From Loxodes magnus (lineage: Eukaryota; Ciliophora; Karyorelictea; Loxodida; Loxodidae), in contig CAMPDV010000368.1 of assembly GCA_946699065.1 (NCBI GenBank), forward strand, positions 124,001-188,000: DNA of 64,000 bases. The letters are read 5' to 3'. Both the position numbers and the translations under genes were made by a program. Below, in pieces: positions 13,320 through 26,989 of this stretch. The stretch's first letter is position 1. Each line of letters starts with the position of its first letter. The notes under the pieces were generated by a model that worked only from the letters and a program-made list of their open reading frames with translations, ran no database searches and was not told the DNA's origin.

Positions 13320-15600
13320 TTATTTTGTAGTTCCTCTATGAATGCATAAACTTATGATCATTCTTTATTATTTTATTTAAAAAAGTACTCTGAAATCTTT
13401 TGAATCGAGTAAAGAAAGTTTTGCCCTTCTGGAATATTTATGGTTTGTTATTATAATATTATATTTAATTTAAAAAAGCTGCCTTTCGATTTAATAGCAT
13501 TATTAGTTACTTAAATAAAGTTATTAATGATACTATTAATTTATTTAGTACCTGATTGTTAAAATTGCTTATACTTGCATATAGTTTAAATTATTAAGAA
13601 ACTTTATTAGTTAAATATTAATAGCATTGATTATATATTAACCCTAAAAGCTTATAATAGTTATGCTAAATAAACAGGAAAAAGGAGAATTATTAAGATA
13701 TTCTAAATAGAAATATATCTTTCTAGTTTACTTCTTATTAGCTATATTAGCTTTATCTATACTTTTAATAGCTAGTATCTATAATTGCTAAAGTATGGTC
13801 TTTATCTTATTTCTTTCATACAATTTTTGGTAAAGGTTAATTTAAGACTATTAGATTAAACTAATCTAGCTTAATAAATCTTAAGCTTATTATTAAATTG
13901 AACTTTATAATTAAATCAGATTACTTCTAATATGCTTAATACCTTAGTTACATATAGGCTAGATATAACTTTTAGAATGTTCTTGGTTATTATTATTTTA
14001 TGTGTCTTAACTTTAATTTGATTAATTATAAGTATAAGTACAAAAATAGTACCTTTTATACAAACTATTATAAAGAAACCTTAGAATCAAAGAGAAATTA
14101 TCAAAGATAAGTAAATCAAAATATGACTGATAAATGTAATGCTTATGTAGCTTAAGCAATACAAAATTGAAATCCAGCATTTGAACTACTAAAAATTGGA
14201 AATAGTAATAAAGCTCTTAGAAAAGTAATCGAAATTAGAAAATTAAAAGCTATCTACAAAAAGATGCTTAAAATTACAATGATATGAGTAGTTCAAAGCT
14301 GCTCCGGAAAGAAGATTGAAACTTAGCTAGATTTTACTAAAGTTAATTTAAAAATAAAATCAATAACTAAGCAAGGCAAAGGGAAAGTTACTTATTTAAT
14401 ATTAATGAGCTAGATTTAAAAAATAGTAGAAGCTTAATAAAATTGTTGTCTCTCTTTGTAGTTATTGATAGAAAATTAAACAAACAGGTATTATTAGTAA
14501 ATTTTTATTAAGAGATTAATAATCTAAATCTTAGAAATCAAAATAACTTATAAAATCTGAAATTTATTTTAGAATCTTACAGGCTTGATAAAGTTCTGAA
14601 AAATAAGAGTGTTGAAATGCAGGTTCGAGCATGAATAGGAGTTTTTATCGCTCAAATTTAAAGATCAAACTTAGTCGGAGATTTAAAAATTTAAAGTGCT
14701 ATGACTTTAGGATGTAAAGTAATTTGTGAAGAAAAATTTCAGTTGAAGTTGAGAGGAATTTATTTTAGAGAAGGCAAAATTATATCTGGCTAAGGAATAT
14801 ATTATTTTGGGGCTAAAATTTAAACGCATGTTGTACTGAATTAGCATTAAAATAGATAAAAGAAATTGGCAATTTATTAGTAGAGAAGCCAAAAAGGTAA
14901 GAAAACGGAAAAAGAAAAACGAACATCAAAATATAGCAAAAATTAAGAAAAATATTCTTAAAAAAATAAAGCTGAGATAAAGTGCTCAAAGCTAAAAGAA
15001 ATTAAAACTTATCTTAAAGCAAAGGGATTAGAACTTATTAAATCCAGGAAAAAAGCCTTTAAAAATTTTAAAAAGAACTATAAAAGTAAAGTATAAGATA
15101 AGAAAAAAGGCTCTTAAAATAAAATAAACTAAGCTTTATAAGGATAATAGAAATTGAAGAAAAAAGTTTAGCATTTTTCACAATCAACTTAAGCGAAGAG
15201 AAAATAATAATAATTATCCAATAAAAATAAGGTTGCAACTACAGGGAACTTAGTCAGATCGAAATTATTAAAAAAATTATTGCTAAAGTAGAAATATAAT
15301 CCAACTCTAGATAAAAGGATAGAATAATTATAATTTATAATATTCTATAGAAAGTTTGTTACATTAGTAGTAAATGAATAAAATGCAGATTATCTGAGAA
15401 TAAAGAAAGAGTGCTAGATGAAAGATATGAAAGAAATAAAATAAAAGAAAACTAACTTTTGATACTTAATTTATTTTTATATTCTGGGGAGTATAGAAAA
15501 GCAAATAAAGTTCGCAGTCAAAAGAAAAGCGAATGCAACTATGTTTCAAGTAAAGCAAACAATTACGATTTAACTTAATTTTTTCTTATTGCTATTTTCA
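13320..15600 (+). mobile_element. Family T repeat, copy 1 (most complete)
   Basis: From about 13404 to 15342 this is nearly identical to 52855-54804. Similarity to the inverted, more diverged copy at 30820-33235 extends it from about 13320 to at least 15560. Three copies in two orientations within one window mark a dispersed element. I found no terminal repeats, target duplication or recognised transposition enzyme, so its class is unknown. Confidence 0.65.
13663..15560 (+). CDS. Family T protein: N-terminal membrane segment, unknown function
   Basis: The frame from the ATG at 13663 begins MLNKQEKGELLRYSKQKY and then has a strongly hydrophobic stretch (about residues 19-40, YFLLAILALSILLIAS) with a second hydrophobic run after it, so a membrane anchor is likely. 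The same hydrophobic segment is in the same frame in the diverged copy at 30820-33235. Further on, the blocks GCKVICEEK, YFREGKIISGQGIYYF, GNLVRSKLLKKLLLK and FWYLIYFYILGS also match that copy, where the Trp is again TGA. These blocks survive over a strong DNA divergence, which supports coding. No known family is recognised. The middle is rich in Lys and Gln. The stop cannot be placed, and homology fades after about 15560. Confidence 0.5.
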
Positions 15601-18580
15601 AAGATATACTAACTTATTTAGAAATCACAAGCAACTCTAAATCACAAAATATAGAAGGTAATTTTAAAATTTTAAACTATTTAGAAAAACAAAGCTTATT
15701 ATTAAAAAGGAACTTAGCAAAGTATTATATTAAAACAGCTTTTATTTCTATAACTAGATAATATATTTTTCATTAATGATTATTATTAGTTCAACAAGCT
15801 TTAATTATTTATTGATAATCTTAAAGTTAAAATCTTTAATTACCTATATAATTAGCTATTATTAAAGCAAGTTTCATTTATTATTATTTCCTGTATCTTC
15901 ATTTGAAGAATTTTTTATAGATTTAGATATAGAATATTGAAGATTTCAATTCAACTACTAAAAAGCATTTTTTTATTAAATTGAGCAAATTTTATTTTAG
16001 TATTAAAGAAGCGAATAAAGCGCTATTTCTCAAGTAATCCAAAATGAAATCTATAAAGGTAGAATTAATGAAGGTACCTTTAGAAAGAAGTGTAAAAATA
16101 TAAGATATAAAGAAAGATATTCTAGAGTTAATACACTTATAAATCACTTTTTAATTCGTTTAGTTGAGACATAATATATAAATATATTCGTTCTATTTGA
16201 AAGTTTAGATAGCAACTTATTAACTTTTTAGTAGTTATTATTTTGATTTATCTCTTAAAAACTAAATTATAATAATAGCTTTGTAATCAGATAAGTAATG
16301 TTAATCAATTGCTATTAAATTAATTTTAATTTATAAATATTAAAAATTATTAGATTCATTTAAGATATTAAAGATATCAATAATGATTTTATTGTTATTA
16401 AATATCTTCAAACTATTTGTATATACAACCTTATATTATTAAAGCTTCTGCTAAATGTAATAGATTATTCTCAATTAACAAATCTTTATATTATTATTGC
16501 TAAGCGTTTATTAAAAGTGCACTAATGTCTTTATTTTTAATTATAGAGATCTTTAACTTATAAAAATTTAACTTTTTTAAGTATCTTTCTATAGATATTT
16601 TATTAATAATCTACCTAAGAAATTTAATCTTAGTACTTATAGATATATAGCTTTTCCTTTAAATTAATATTAATTAAACTTCCTAATCATATTTTAAGAT
16701 TTTAGGATTAAAGCAATAAAGGTTGAATAATAGTTAAATGCGTTTATTTATTCAAATTGTCTCTAGCAAACCTTAAATAAGATGATTCTATATGCTTAGA
16801 TAGATTATCATATTTTAACTTTATATTTCTCCAGCTTTTTCAGTTATAATTCTTATTACCTTCTATTAATTTATCTAAAACTAAGATAATTAAATAGTTT
16901 CTTTAGTTTGTCTTAAAGCTTTTAATTTATTAAAACTATTTAATCAATATAAAGAACTAGCTGTACTAATGAGTTAGTTATAGATTATATAATACAATTA
17001 ATTTAATTTATATATGCCTAATAGCTTTATATATCTATTAAAGTTTAGTTTAATAATACATTAACTTCATTAGAGAAACTAGAGAAATATTAGTCTTTTC
17101 TTTAATAATTAAAGATTTCTATAAAAATTAATAAATTTAAATTTTTCTAATTTTCATTCCATTTTATCAGTACTCTAATACAGGCAAACTATTAATAATT
17201 ATAAGAGTTTTCTATTAATAATGACATAGTTATGACTCCTGTGTTTGTTAGCGATTTTTATGTTTTTACACAATGTGTGAAATATAAAAATTAAGGGTAT
17301 GTTTATAATTATTCCTAAAATTTGGGTTTATTAGGATATATAGAAAATTAAGATTTTCAAGTAGTATTTAAATTTTAGCTTATAATAAGGTTTTTTAAAT
17401 AATAGTTCATGCTTTCTTCCTTCATATATTCCTATATTTTTCAAATAAAACTTTTAATAAATTTAACTTGAAAAGAGTAAGTCTAGTAGATGATGGTTTA
17501 ACTTAAGTGTATTTAATAAAACCTTTCTAAATAATATTAGACTATCGATAGAAATTCCTTAAAACTTGCTAATTCATAATTTAAATTTAAAAACTTAACT
17601 AAAATAGATATGATAGTACTAGTCTGCTTTTAACTTAATCTGTTATCTTCATTCATTACTAAAAACTTTGAACTTTAGTTATTTATATTTTAGTTTTTAA
17701 AGCTTTTCTTTAGTATTTAAAAAAATATTATTTTTATAAGATAATTTTTTATTCATAAGTCAAAGTAATTAATAAAAGCTTATTTCTTTTTATTTAAAGG
17801 TAAATGTAATATGATTATTCATGATTTATTTTCTCAAAATTTTCATATTTAATTTTATCTTTTATCTTAATATCTATTTCTTCTCCATGCTTAATTTTCT
17901 TTTTTTTTTAAGAATTTTAATTTATTTAAAAGATTCTTTAGTAAAATAAATTGAAATTATATTGAAATAAAAAATTCATCTTTCTTAAAAGCTTGGATTA
18001 AAAGTTTATAAGATGCTTCTACCTCACCAGAAAGTATTGAATATAAGAGATATTTTAAATTAGATTCTTTATAGAATATTCAAAAAACTAAATCTTTGCT
18101 CTTAAATTAATTTATTATTTATTTATATTATATTATATAGAAGCTTCTAAACTTATTATATTTTTTAATTTTAATTACATTCTATCTTTTTAAAATTAAA
18201 TTAGAAGTTTATCTTTGATTGTATAATAAAGATTTATCAAGTAATTATTATAACGAGGAATTGCTTAATTTAATTAAGATTTCTTTAATTCTATAATTTA
18301 TTTTTATTATTTTGACTTTGTAAAGATAGATTTCTTTATACTGATATATTAGAGAAGCTATCAAAGTGAAATTTATTTTAACTGTATCTTACGAAATATT
18401 TTAATTTTATCCATTAAATATCTCTTTTTAGTTATTAAAACTGTCAGATCATCAAATATTTAAAATAAAATTTTAAACCATTTTTTAAAAACAAATATTA
18501 ATTTTATCTTGCTATATATTAAAAATAAATTATTAATTGATTTTTTTCAAGTATTCATCATTTCTATTAAATTTTAATAT
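15600..18580. other. AT-rich stretch, nothing recognised
   Basis: Lies between family T copy 1 and the GTPase-SecA gene. The first 700 bp remain open in the family T frame but have no match in the third copy. The rest shows no supported feature apart from the hairpins that follow at 18582. Confidence 0.4.
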
Positions 18581-18581
18581 C

Positions 18582-18664
18582 GTCGTTTAGGGAAGTTTAT
18601 GATAAATTAAACGACATAAATTTTAATATCGTCGTTTAGGGAAGTTTATGATAAATTAAACGAC
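18582..18664 (+). promoter_or_regulatory. Tandem pair of GTCGTTTA/TAAACGAC hairpins upstream of GTPase-SecA gene 1
   Basis: Two copies of a 34-nt inverted repeat, at 18582-18615 and 18631-18664, sit in a 49-bp tandem duplication ending 42 bp before the ATG. The 8-bp stems GTCGTTTA and TAAACGAC are perfect in both. A related single hairpin lies before the paralogous gene at 60117. Position and conservation suggest a promoter element, 5'-UTR structure or binding site for a dimeric protein; which of these is unknown. Confidence 0.6.
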
Positions 18665-18706
18665 ATAAATTTTAATAAATTCTTGAAATTTAAATTTATT
18701 AAAATA

Positions 18707-21700
18707 ATGAATACCTAAGCTTCTTAGTATTGGGTTAGCGGAGGTATTTCCAACTAAATCTTGATAAACTCATTTTTTAGATTGTTAAGAAAATCGAGCT
18801 AAAATACTTTGAGTCTATCTAAAAGAGAAGAAGACCATAAGAAGGAAATTATCCAAGGAAAGAATTTGGAAGTGAATGATTAAGCTATATAAAAATCCCA
18901 AAATTTAAGATTATAAGATTTTGTTAGCTTGATAGAAAAAAAGGATTACAATATAAATGAAAGTCATATGGCAGCAATAATGTAGAATAATTTCTAAAGC
19001 AAAGTTGCACGAATACGTTTTCATAGGATTTAATCTCAATAAAATTCATTTAATATACTCTAAAGTTTATAAATTGACAAAAAACTTACTCAAGACAATG
19101 GTCATTAAAATGCTAAAACAGAAATAAATAATCGAAAAAGTAAAATCATTTACAATTTAGTTAACAAGAAGCTTTTAGGAGGAGGAGGAAATTCTGCATC
19201 TAAATAAGAAGAAGCAAAAATAATAGATTTATAAATGGAGGAAAATAAGCAAGAAAAGTAAAAAGTTTAAAAAAATTAGTTTGAAAAATGAATAAGCTAA
19301 TTAACATAAAATACAAAAATTGAGTTAGCTACTCAAATTAAAATTCTAAGGCCATCACCTTTTTTAATTTCTTAACTATTTTGAAATTATTTTAGTGAAA
19401 CCGATTTAAGTTAAATAACAGAAAAATAAACTGAATAAATTTCCTTTTCTTATATAAGCGATAAATTTCTAAAAAATGTAGATATATAATAAGAATAAGA
19501 TACAGATTAATAAGACCTTTTAGATTTTATTAGATAAGATGATATTTTAGATTTTTATATTGATGCAATTAAAGAAAATTTTCCAGGAAATGGCTTAGAA
19601 ATAAGAGCAATTGAAGAAATTTATAAATGCACCATTATAATAAAAACTAGATGAAATTTATTTTTGGATAGTCGTGGAGATGATTACGATCTTAATATAT
19701 AAAATGTAATTAAAATAAAATAAGTAAAGCCTGGGTACTTCGATGTTTGTACTGAAGAAAAATAAGAAAAATAAGAAAATTAAAATGAGTAATAAAATAA
19801 ATCAGTCTTCAGTGTAATTTAGAAATAAGCTTAATAGATAGAATAGTTTAAATTAACTTAATTAGCTTTATTCTCTGAATCTGATATCAGACATGAAATA
19901 GCAAACTTTATAAAAAAATAAAGCAATCAAGAAATTTAACTTTAGCTTTATTTCTGATGAATTTTATACTCTGACTTGATTCCTCAAACTATGAAGGAAG
20001 AATTCAAAAAATTCAAAGAAAATAAGCATTAAATCTAAAGCGAACAAAAGAAAATTGATGAATTTGAGAAAATTACAGAATTAGATATTAATAAGCTTAA
20101 AGAATACATAGATTAGGGAAGGTAAATTGCTTAAAAAGCAATATAATAAGATTTAGTAGTATTTTTAGGAATTACTGGAACCGGTAAAAGTACTTTTATT
20201 AATTATCTCCATGGATGTACTTTTGAAAAAGTAAAGAAAAATAATTAAAATGTTGCTGAAATATCTTCTACAGGAAAAAAAGCGATTGTAGAGCTTGGTC
20301 ATGGAAACATTTCAAAAACATTATTTCCTGAAGTGGTAATTGACGAAAATTTTATATATTGCGATTGTCCAGGATTTTATGATAATAGAGGCATTCATAT
20401 TGATGTTGCTAATTCTGTAAACATAGTATAAACTTTTAGATTAGCTAAAAGCATTCGAATAATTTTATTAATTGACTATTTCAGTCTTTGTTCAAATCGT
20501 TAAAATTGAATAAGTGAATTTATTAAGCAAATTGACTTTTTATTTGGTTCAGCTTTAATTGCAAGCGATTATTAATCCTAAATTCTATTAGGAATTTCTT
20601 AAGTTCCTTCATACTCTTCAAATTTGCCAATTGATCCTAACATAGATTCAATAAAAGAAGTTTTACGTAATTCTGCATAATAAACAGAAAATGATATTCT
20701 TGAGGGTTTTATAGACTCTCTTTTTATCTTTAATGTATTTGGAGAAAGTCTGCAAGGAGGACTTTGTAGAAACGAATTGATTGAAAGAATAAAAAGATTA
20801 AAAGCAATTTAAAATCCTTAAAGTGTATTTAAACCTCCTATAAATGATAAAGGACAAAAATTTATTTTAAAAATAGTGAATTTGTTTAGAGATCGTATAG
20901 ATAGATGACTTAAAAAGCAGAAATATAATTAATTAAAATAGGATTTATGTTTATTAGATTCTCTTCATATCATTGAAATGGAAGAAATTAAATAATTACA
21001 TTAAAAAAAGATTTAAGAAATAAAATAAAATTTAGAAGAGAGTTCAATAAATATCTCTAAATATCTTGTACAAAAGTAGTATTTTAAAGTTAAAAATTGT
21101 TTCTATATTCTCAAAGAACTATTAGAAACATAAATACCCTAATTAGAATATTTCATTAGTTTATAATAGACTTAATTGAAAACTTAATTAAATGAAAATT
21201 TGTATGAATAATAAATTAAAATAGAAAAATAAATTAAAAATAATGAGATTATGGATGCTATTTATTCTGCTTAAGATCTTAAATATTTTGAGTAATCTTT
21301 TTCTTAATTCTTAAGTGATATAAAATTAAAAATAGAGAAAATTATTAATAATGCAAAATAATAATAAGAAAATATAATAAAGTAATGAATGAGATAAAAA
21401 GATCCAAAATAAGTTGAAATGAATTTGATTAATCTCCAGAAAATTGAAAAATATGACTTTCTATAGCTTTGTAATGTAGCAAATAAAGCAATGTAATCAA
21501 TTGTTAATTATATTGAAAGTGATCCAAATATTCTTATTGTAGCGAGTATGTTAAAAATTGGAAATAATAATGATATAATAGAGCGCTTTTTCAGAATTTC
21601 TGTTCCAATAGATTATTGAAAAAATTATGAAATAGGATATATAGTATTTAAATTCAACAAAATCGTCGACTAAAAATTGGAAGATATAAATGAAGCATAT

Positions 21701-24700
21701 AATTAAGAAGAATTTGAGAAAGCAGATAAATTAATTTTATCATGCTAGACCATGCTATAATATTATGACTAAGAAAATTATTTAAAAGATAAATTAGTAG
21801 ATATGGAAGGGTTAAAAAAATCTTGCATAAAGAGGTAAAAATTGCAATGGTAATAGAATACAAAATGCATATAAGAAACTATAAAGCTTATTTCATAAAA
21901 ATAATAGAATAGTTAAGAAAATATTTTTTAATAATTATAAGATTAACTTGAAGTGTGGATAAAATAAAAGGAAAAAGATTGACTGGAGGTAAACGCTAAA
22001 TTTTTGTATTTCTTCTAATAAGTACTAAATAGCACTTTTGATTTTTGTAATGAAGCCTGCTAATAGTAAGATTTTGAAACAGTATTATAAATAAATTAAA
22101 TATCAAGTTTAATAATGTTTTAAGATTGATTTGTTAAAAAAACTGACATTTAAAAAAAATGGCAAAAAGTGTAAGATTAAATGATTAAACAGCATACGCT
22201 ATTTCACTTAGATTTATAAAATTATTTTATAAGATGCAAGCGATAAATAGAAGAAGAAAGCTTTTCATAAGCTTATATCTCATTCGAACTTATAGAAAAT
22301 AAATGAAAACATTAAGAAGGCGAAATTAAATAAGAAGTCAAGCAATTATTATAATAAATTTATTAACTTATAACAGAAAAACTTATATATTTCTAAAAAA
22401 TATTATAAAAAGATCTAAATGAAAAAAAGTATAATTAAAATAATTGAATAGAAAGTTTAGAGCCATATAGCAAATTTAAATCTGCCATTTAAGCCTTTTA
22501 GACCTAAAATTAAAACTTAGAAAATTTTCCCTAAATTTAAGTTACGGTTGAAAATGATTTCGATTAAATAAGATAAGGAATTTTAAAAAGATAAAATTAT
22601 TTGCATTTTTAGATTTTAGAGTTTTTAAATATTTTAAAAAAGGATGAAATGCTTCCTGAAGATAAATTTTTAGATGCTTCTTAATTAATATCATAATTAA
22701 ATGTTTATAAAAAAAATTTAGACAAAATTTAGCCATGAATTCCTTAAATTAGTATAATTGAAGAAATATTGCAGAATATATTATAATAAATTAACTAAAT
22801 AATTTAGAAAATTAGCTTTAGATTAGTAGCAGAAATAGAAGCAAAAAACTTTAAATTAATAAAATAACTATATGATCAAATATAATATTCTTAAAATTAT
22901 TTTGGTATTCATGGAATAAATACTCAAATTAATTAATTTAAAAATTAAATTAATTTAAAACTAAAATAAATTGTAGAAGAAGCAGAAAAGGAAATAAAGA
23001 ACTTTTTATTTGAAGAAAAGCAAAAAAAAATTTTTAAGTTCGAAGAAAATTTAAATTCTCTAATTTTATTACGTTAAGCTAATAGTCTAGATTATATTAT
23101 AGATTTGAAATTAATAACTTCTAGTTTTGAACATGTATTTTAATAATTATTTAAAAATTATATGAGCAGCTTTTAATAGCCAAATATGATTTAATAATCG
23201 AAGATGCGCGAGAGTTGTGTAACTAGAATAATAAAGATTAAAATTTTATTATTCTATATGTCATCTTACTAAAGTTTTCAATAATATTCTGAACGTTAGA
23301 TTATTTAAGAGCTTTTAGATTATCATTGTTCTGAATGATAGAAAACAGCTGATTAATCTCAAAAGAACGATATGAAAAATTCGTTTTATTTTACCCTGGG
23401 AAATTAATTATCCGAGATTTAAAAAAGTCAAGAAAACATTAGTAATTATATTAGTTAACTTATAGCTGACTTTCCAGAATTTAAAGAAAAAGCAAATCAA
23501 ATTTTTGAAGAAAAAACTAAAAATAAATTTAATTATTAAGATTCATTAAAAGCCATTTAAAATTTTAAATAAATTGATGAAGTTTCGTTAGATGAATAAG
23601 CTTTGAAAGAAGCTGTAGATGAATATTGGAAAGAGTATTAAGAAAATCTATAAAAAGCTATTAATGAAGATTTAGAAGTATATATGGCTAAATAAAGAAT
23701 TTTAAAAAGAGCAAAATATTTAAAATAATAGATTCATGAGATTTTTCCTCTTGAGAGAATTTAAGAATCCAAAATTGTAGTAGCTTAAATATTAGGATGT
23801 ATTTTTTCTTTATTTTCTATATTGAATACTGGATGATAAAATATTCCGAAACAAAAATATGCTTTTACATAACCTCAAATTATTTAAGTTTTAACAATTT
23901 TTAAGTTACTTGGATTTGATACAAAAGATGAAATATAAAACCATTTGATATAAGTTGGAACAGGAGAAGGAAAATCATTGATTCTTGGTGGCTTAGCAAC
24001 TTTACTGATTTTTCTTGGCTATGAAGTTAAAGTTGCATGTTATAATTCTTATTTAAGCGAAAGAGATTTAGACTTATTTAGATCTCTATTCTACAGTGTA
24101 AATGATTATAGTATTGTATATCAAAGTTTTTCTGGCTTATCTAATTCACTTATGGAAGATTACGTAGGAAATCTAAGAGATTACACTATAAAGCTTATAA
24201 AAATATAAAAAGTTAATAATAAAACGAAATAATTAGATAAAGAAAAGTCTATTTTATTAATAGATGAAGTAGATGTTTTTTTTGGATAAAATTTCTATGG
24301 AAATACTTATGGAGCTTTAGTACATATTTGTGATGAAAAAATTTTTAATTTTTAATAACTTATTTGGGAATAACTAAAATAATATAAGAATGAAGAATAG
24401 GTCTAACGTATTTCAGCTGGAGATTAAAAAAATGTTTTAAATTACGTTTAAAAATCAGATATATTTTAATCTTTAACTAATTAATTTAATTTAAGAAATG
24501 TTTTAGAAAAGATTACGATTAAGATGATCAATCATGCTTCTTAAATATTAAATAAATAGCATACTTATATATGAAGCAATTAATAAAAGAAAGTTGGGTA
24601 TTTATAAAACGATGGAACTATAAATTATCATAGTTTTAGTGGATATTGTACTAATTTTGCATATTTTTTTGAGTATGATAAATATAATTATGATATAAAA

Positions 24701-25636
24701 GACCTATAAAATGAACTAGGAATTATATTTAATTGCGGATAATTTTCTTATGCTGAGGTTCCTAATTATTTTTCTTATATTTTTGGAGTAAGTGGAACAT
24801 TGGAAACTTTAAATGAAACTGAAAAAAAAATCGTATAAAAATATAAATTTAACAGATAATCTATAGCACCTTCTATGTTTGAGAAGAAAAATATAATTAT
24901 TAATCCCTTGAAAGTTTTTGATTCTTCTGAATTGTAACTTGAAGAAATAAAAGAATAAACTATAAATTCTATTTTTAAATAAAGAGCTGTTATAATAGTT
25001 TTTGAATCTTATGAAAAATATAAGGCATTTACAAATAATGAAAATATAATGAAGGATTTAAAGGAGATTTGTCCTGTTATAAACTCAATTAAAGAAAAAA
25101 CTAGTTCAAAGGTTAGGTAAACTTTAATAAGACAAGCGGCAGTAAGTTAGTAAATTACTTTAATCACTCGTGCTTTTGGAAGAGGTTCTGATTTTATTTG
25201 TCACGACCGTGTTCTCAAAGATGTTGGAGGAGTTCACATAATATAAACTTTTTATTGTGAGAGTGAAGCAGAAGAAGTTTAAATAAAAGGAAGAACGGGG
25301 AGATAAGATGACCCAGGAGAATACAGTCAAATTCTTTGATGGTAAGATTTATAAAATATATAAATTTATAATAAACCTGTTTAAAACGACTATTTATAAT
25401 TAGGAATAAAAAACTCAAGTATAAAAGATTTTTTGGATAAAAAGCGAAAACTAAACTGTTAAGATACTTTAGAATAGAGATTAAAAAATGTCGAAATATC
25501 TAAATAAAAGCATGATAAAACAGTAGAATTAGCAAATGCAGCTATAGAATAATCCGAAACTTCTAAACAGAAAGCAATGGAAATTTTATTTTCATTCCAA
25601 AATTTTAACTATTAACATTTAAATTTATTAATTTGA
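18707..25636 (+). CDS. Giant GTPase-like / SecA-like motor fusion protein (copy 1, complete)
   Basis: Read with TAA/TAG = Gln and TGA = Trp, one uninterrupted frame of about 2300 codons starts at the ATG at 18707. Residues 1 to about 480 are unrecognised, with a GGGG stretch and a Gln/Glu/Lys-rich linker. A P-loop GITGTGKST (about 488-496) is followed by DCPGF (about 553), the G1 and G3 pattern of a small-GTPase-type domain; a clear NKxD is missing. About 1000 residues of charged helical sequence follow. The C-terminus is a SecA-like motor: Walker A GTGEGKS (about 1751), Walker B DEVD (about 1853), TRAFGRGSDF (about 2154) and GRTGRQDDPG (about 2195), the last two matching SecA helicase motif types. 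No signal peptide or membrane segment is visible, so a cytosolic nucleotide-driven machine is inferred. I counted about 17 TGA and 7 TGG Trp codons. The end is uncertain: TAA at 25613 or TGA at 25634 could be the stop. Confidence 0.9.
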
Positions 25637-25984
25637 TTTACTTTAAGTAGTTTATATTTAAATGAAATAGATAAAAAAATTTATAAACTAAAAAATTTTT
25701 AGTTTTAATGTTTATTTGTCAATCTATCACTTAACGAAGAAAATTATTTAGATCTAAGGCTTAAATTAAGATATTGAATGGATAATTATTAACTTTATAA
25801 ATGAATCACATTTTTAAACTTTCATCATTATTGATATTTTTATTCATTAAATTCTAAGTAAAAATCATAGAAATTTCTAAAAAATTACATTTTAAATGAT
25901 TTTTATAGTTCGTATCTCTTAGAAAAAGTCAAATAAAATAATCCATAAAAACGTTTAAAAAATAATTTATTATAGATAGTTAAC

Positions 25985-26880
25985 TTCAAATACAAAATTC
26001 AATGTTTGACGCTCTTGAAATTTTTTATTCTCTTTTCCGCTAGCCTCTAGATTACTCTAGAGGTAATTTTAAAAGTTTGAAAGTCTCTGCATCTCTTCTC
26101 CTTAATATGCTTATGGTTCTAAATGTAAATTTTCGCCTAGATTATCTTTTATCTTGTATATTTTCCTAATTAATTGTAATATAATTTTTCGTTTTTTTAT
26201 TATATCTGAAATTGTATCTTCTTTTTGCTCTCAAACTTCTTCTAGTAGTTTTAATGCTATTTTTTCAAATCGTAAAATTTCTAACATCTTTTCCATAGAT
26301 GATTTTGAGAGATACAATAATAGTATTTTTTCATTTTTATTTATGTTTAATTTATAGCTTTCTACTCCTTAGATTATCATTGGATTATTTCCTTATTCTC
26401 TTAGTTCCATTTAACTCTGAAATTTTTGATAATAATTTTCCATTTTTCTATCTTTTTATCCAACACTTTCTGCTTCTATAAATAATTTTATGATTGGCTG
26501 CCCTGGTTTAAATGTTTCAGAAGGTGTTAAGATTCCTTAGATCATGAGTATTTATTCTATTTGCTCTGCATCTTCTAGTTTTTCCATCAGTATACCATTA
26601 TTTTTCTTCAACCTTTTTACTTTTTTGGAGATTAAGCACCATTTTATTATCTAACCATAGCTTAATTACTTTTTTGTGATTTTATTTGAGATTTCCGAGT
26701 GTATTATATTTTTCGCCTTTTACCTAGGCTTCTTTTCAGAGGTGGGAGATTCGATTTGGAGGGGAACTTTTTGATGCTCTTTTCCTGGTCCTAGCCTCTC
26801 TAGAATATTGTTAGCTTTTACTTTTTTGGAGTCACGAAAAATTCTGATTTGAATCCTTATATTTTTTCAATTTAGATAGT
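25985..26880 (-). CDS. Family E coiled-coil protein (intact copy), unknown function
   Basis: One minus-strand frame runs from about 26880 to about 25985; checked codon positions at 26833, 26587 and 26011 are in register. Blocks include KNIR, RIFRDSKK, NNILERL, then YGQIIKWC, ILMEKLEDAEQIEQ, QMELREQGNNPM and, near the end, KFQERQTLNF. From about residue 95 the sequence is mostly Leu/Glu/Lys/Gln helices fit for a coiled coil. Trp occurs as both TGA and TGG. A decayed homologue at 28040-29280 has IFRGNKK, NNILEKL, ILMEKLE and QMELREQENVPM, confirming the frame. No initiation ATG is evident near the 5' end, so the start may lie upstream or the copy may be 5'-truncated. It resembles a retroelement ORF1 in build only, and that is a guess. 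It begins about 350 bp beyond the SecA-like gene's end and is convergent with it. Confidence 0.5.
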
Positions 26881-26989
26881 TAACTAAATAAGTAAATTAA
26901 ACCTGTAAAAATACTATATTTTAATATTGATATGTAGATGTAGCTGTAGATAAAAAGTTAAGATTAAAAATTGAGAAAACGACAATAGA

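Noticed and set aside
14620..14640. Possible tRNA T-arm (GGTTCGAGC) and similar words elsewhere
   Set aside because: No matching acceptor, D or anticodon arms were found around it; the window shows no tRNA that I could fold.
23978..24208. Separate 76-codon protein
   Set aside because: It is an inner piece of the SecA-like gene in the same frame, bounded by a Gln-coding TAA.
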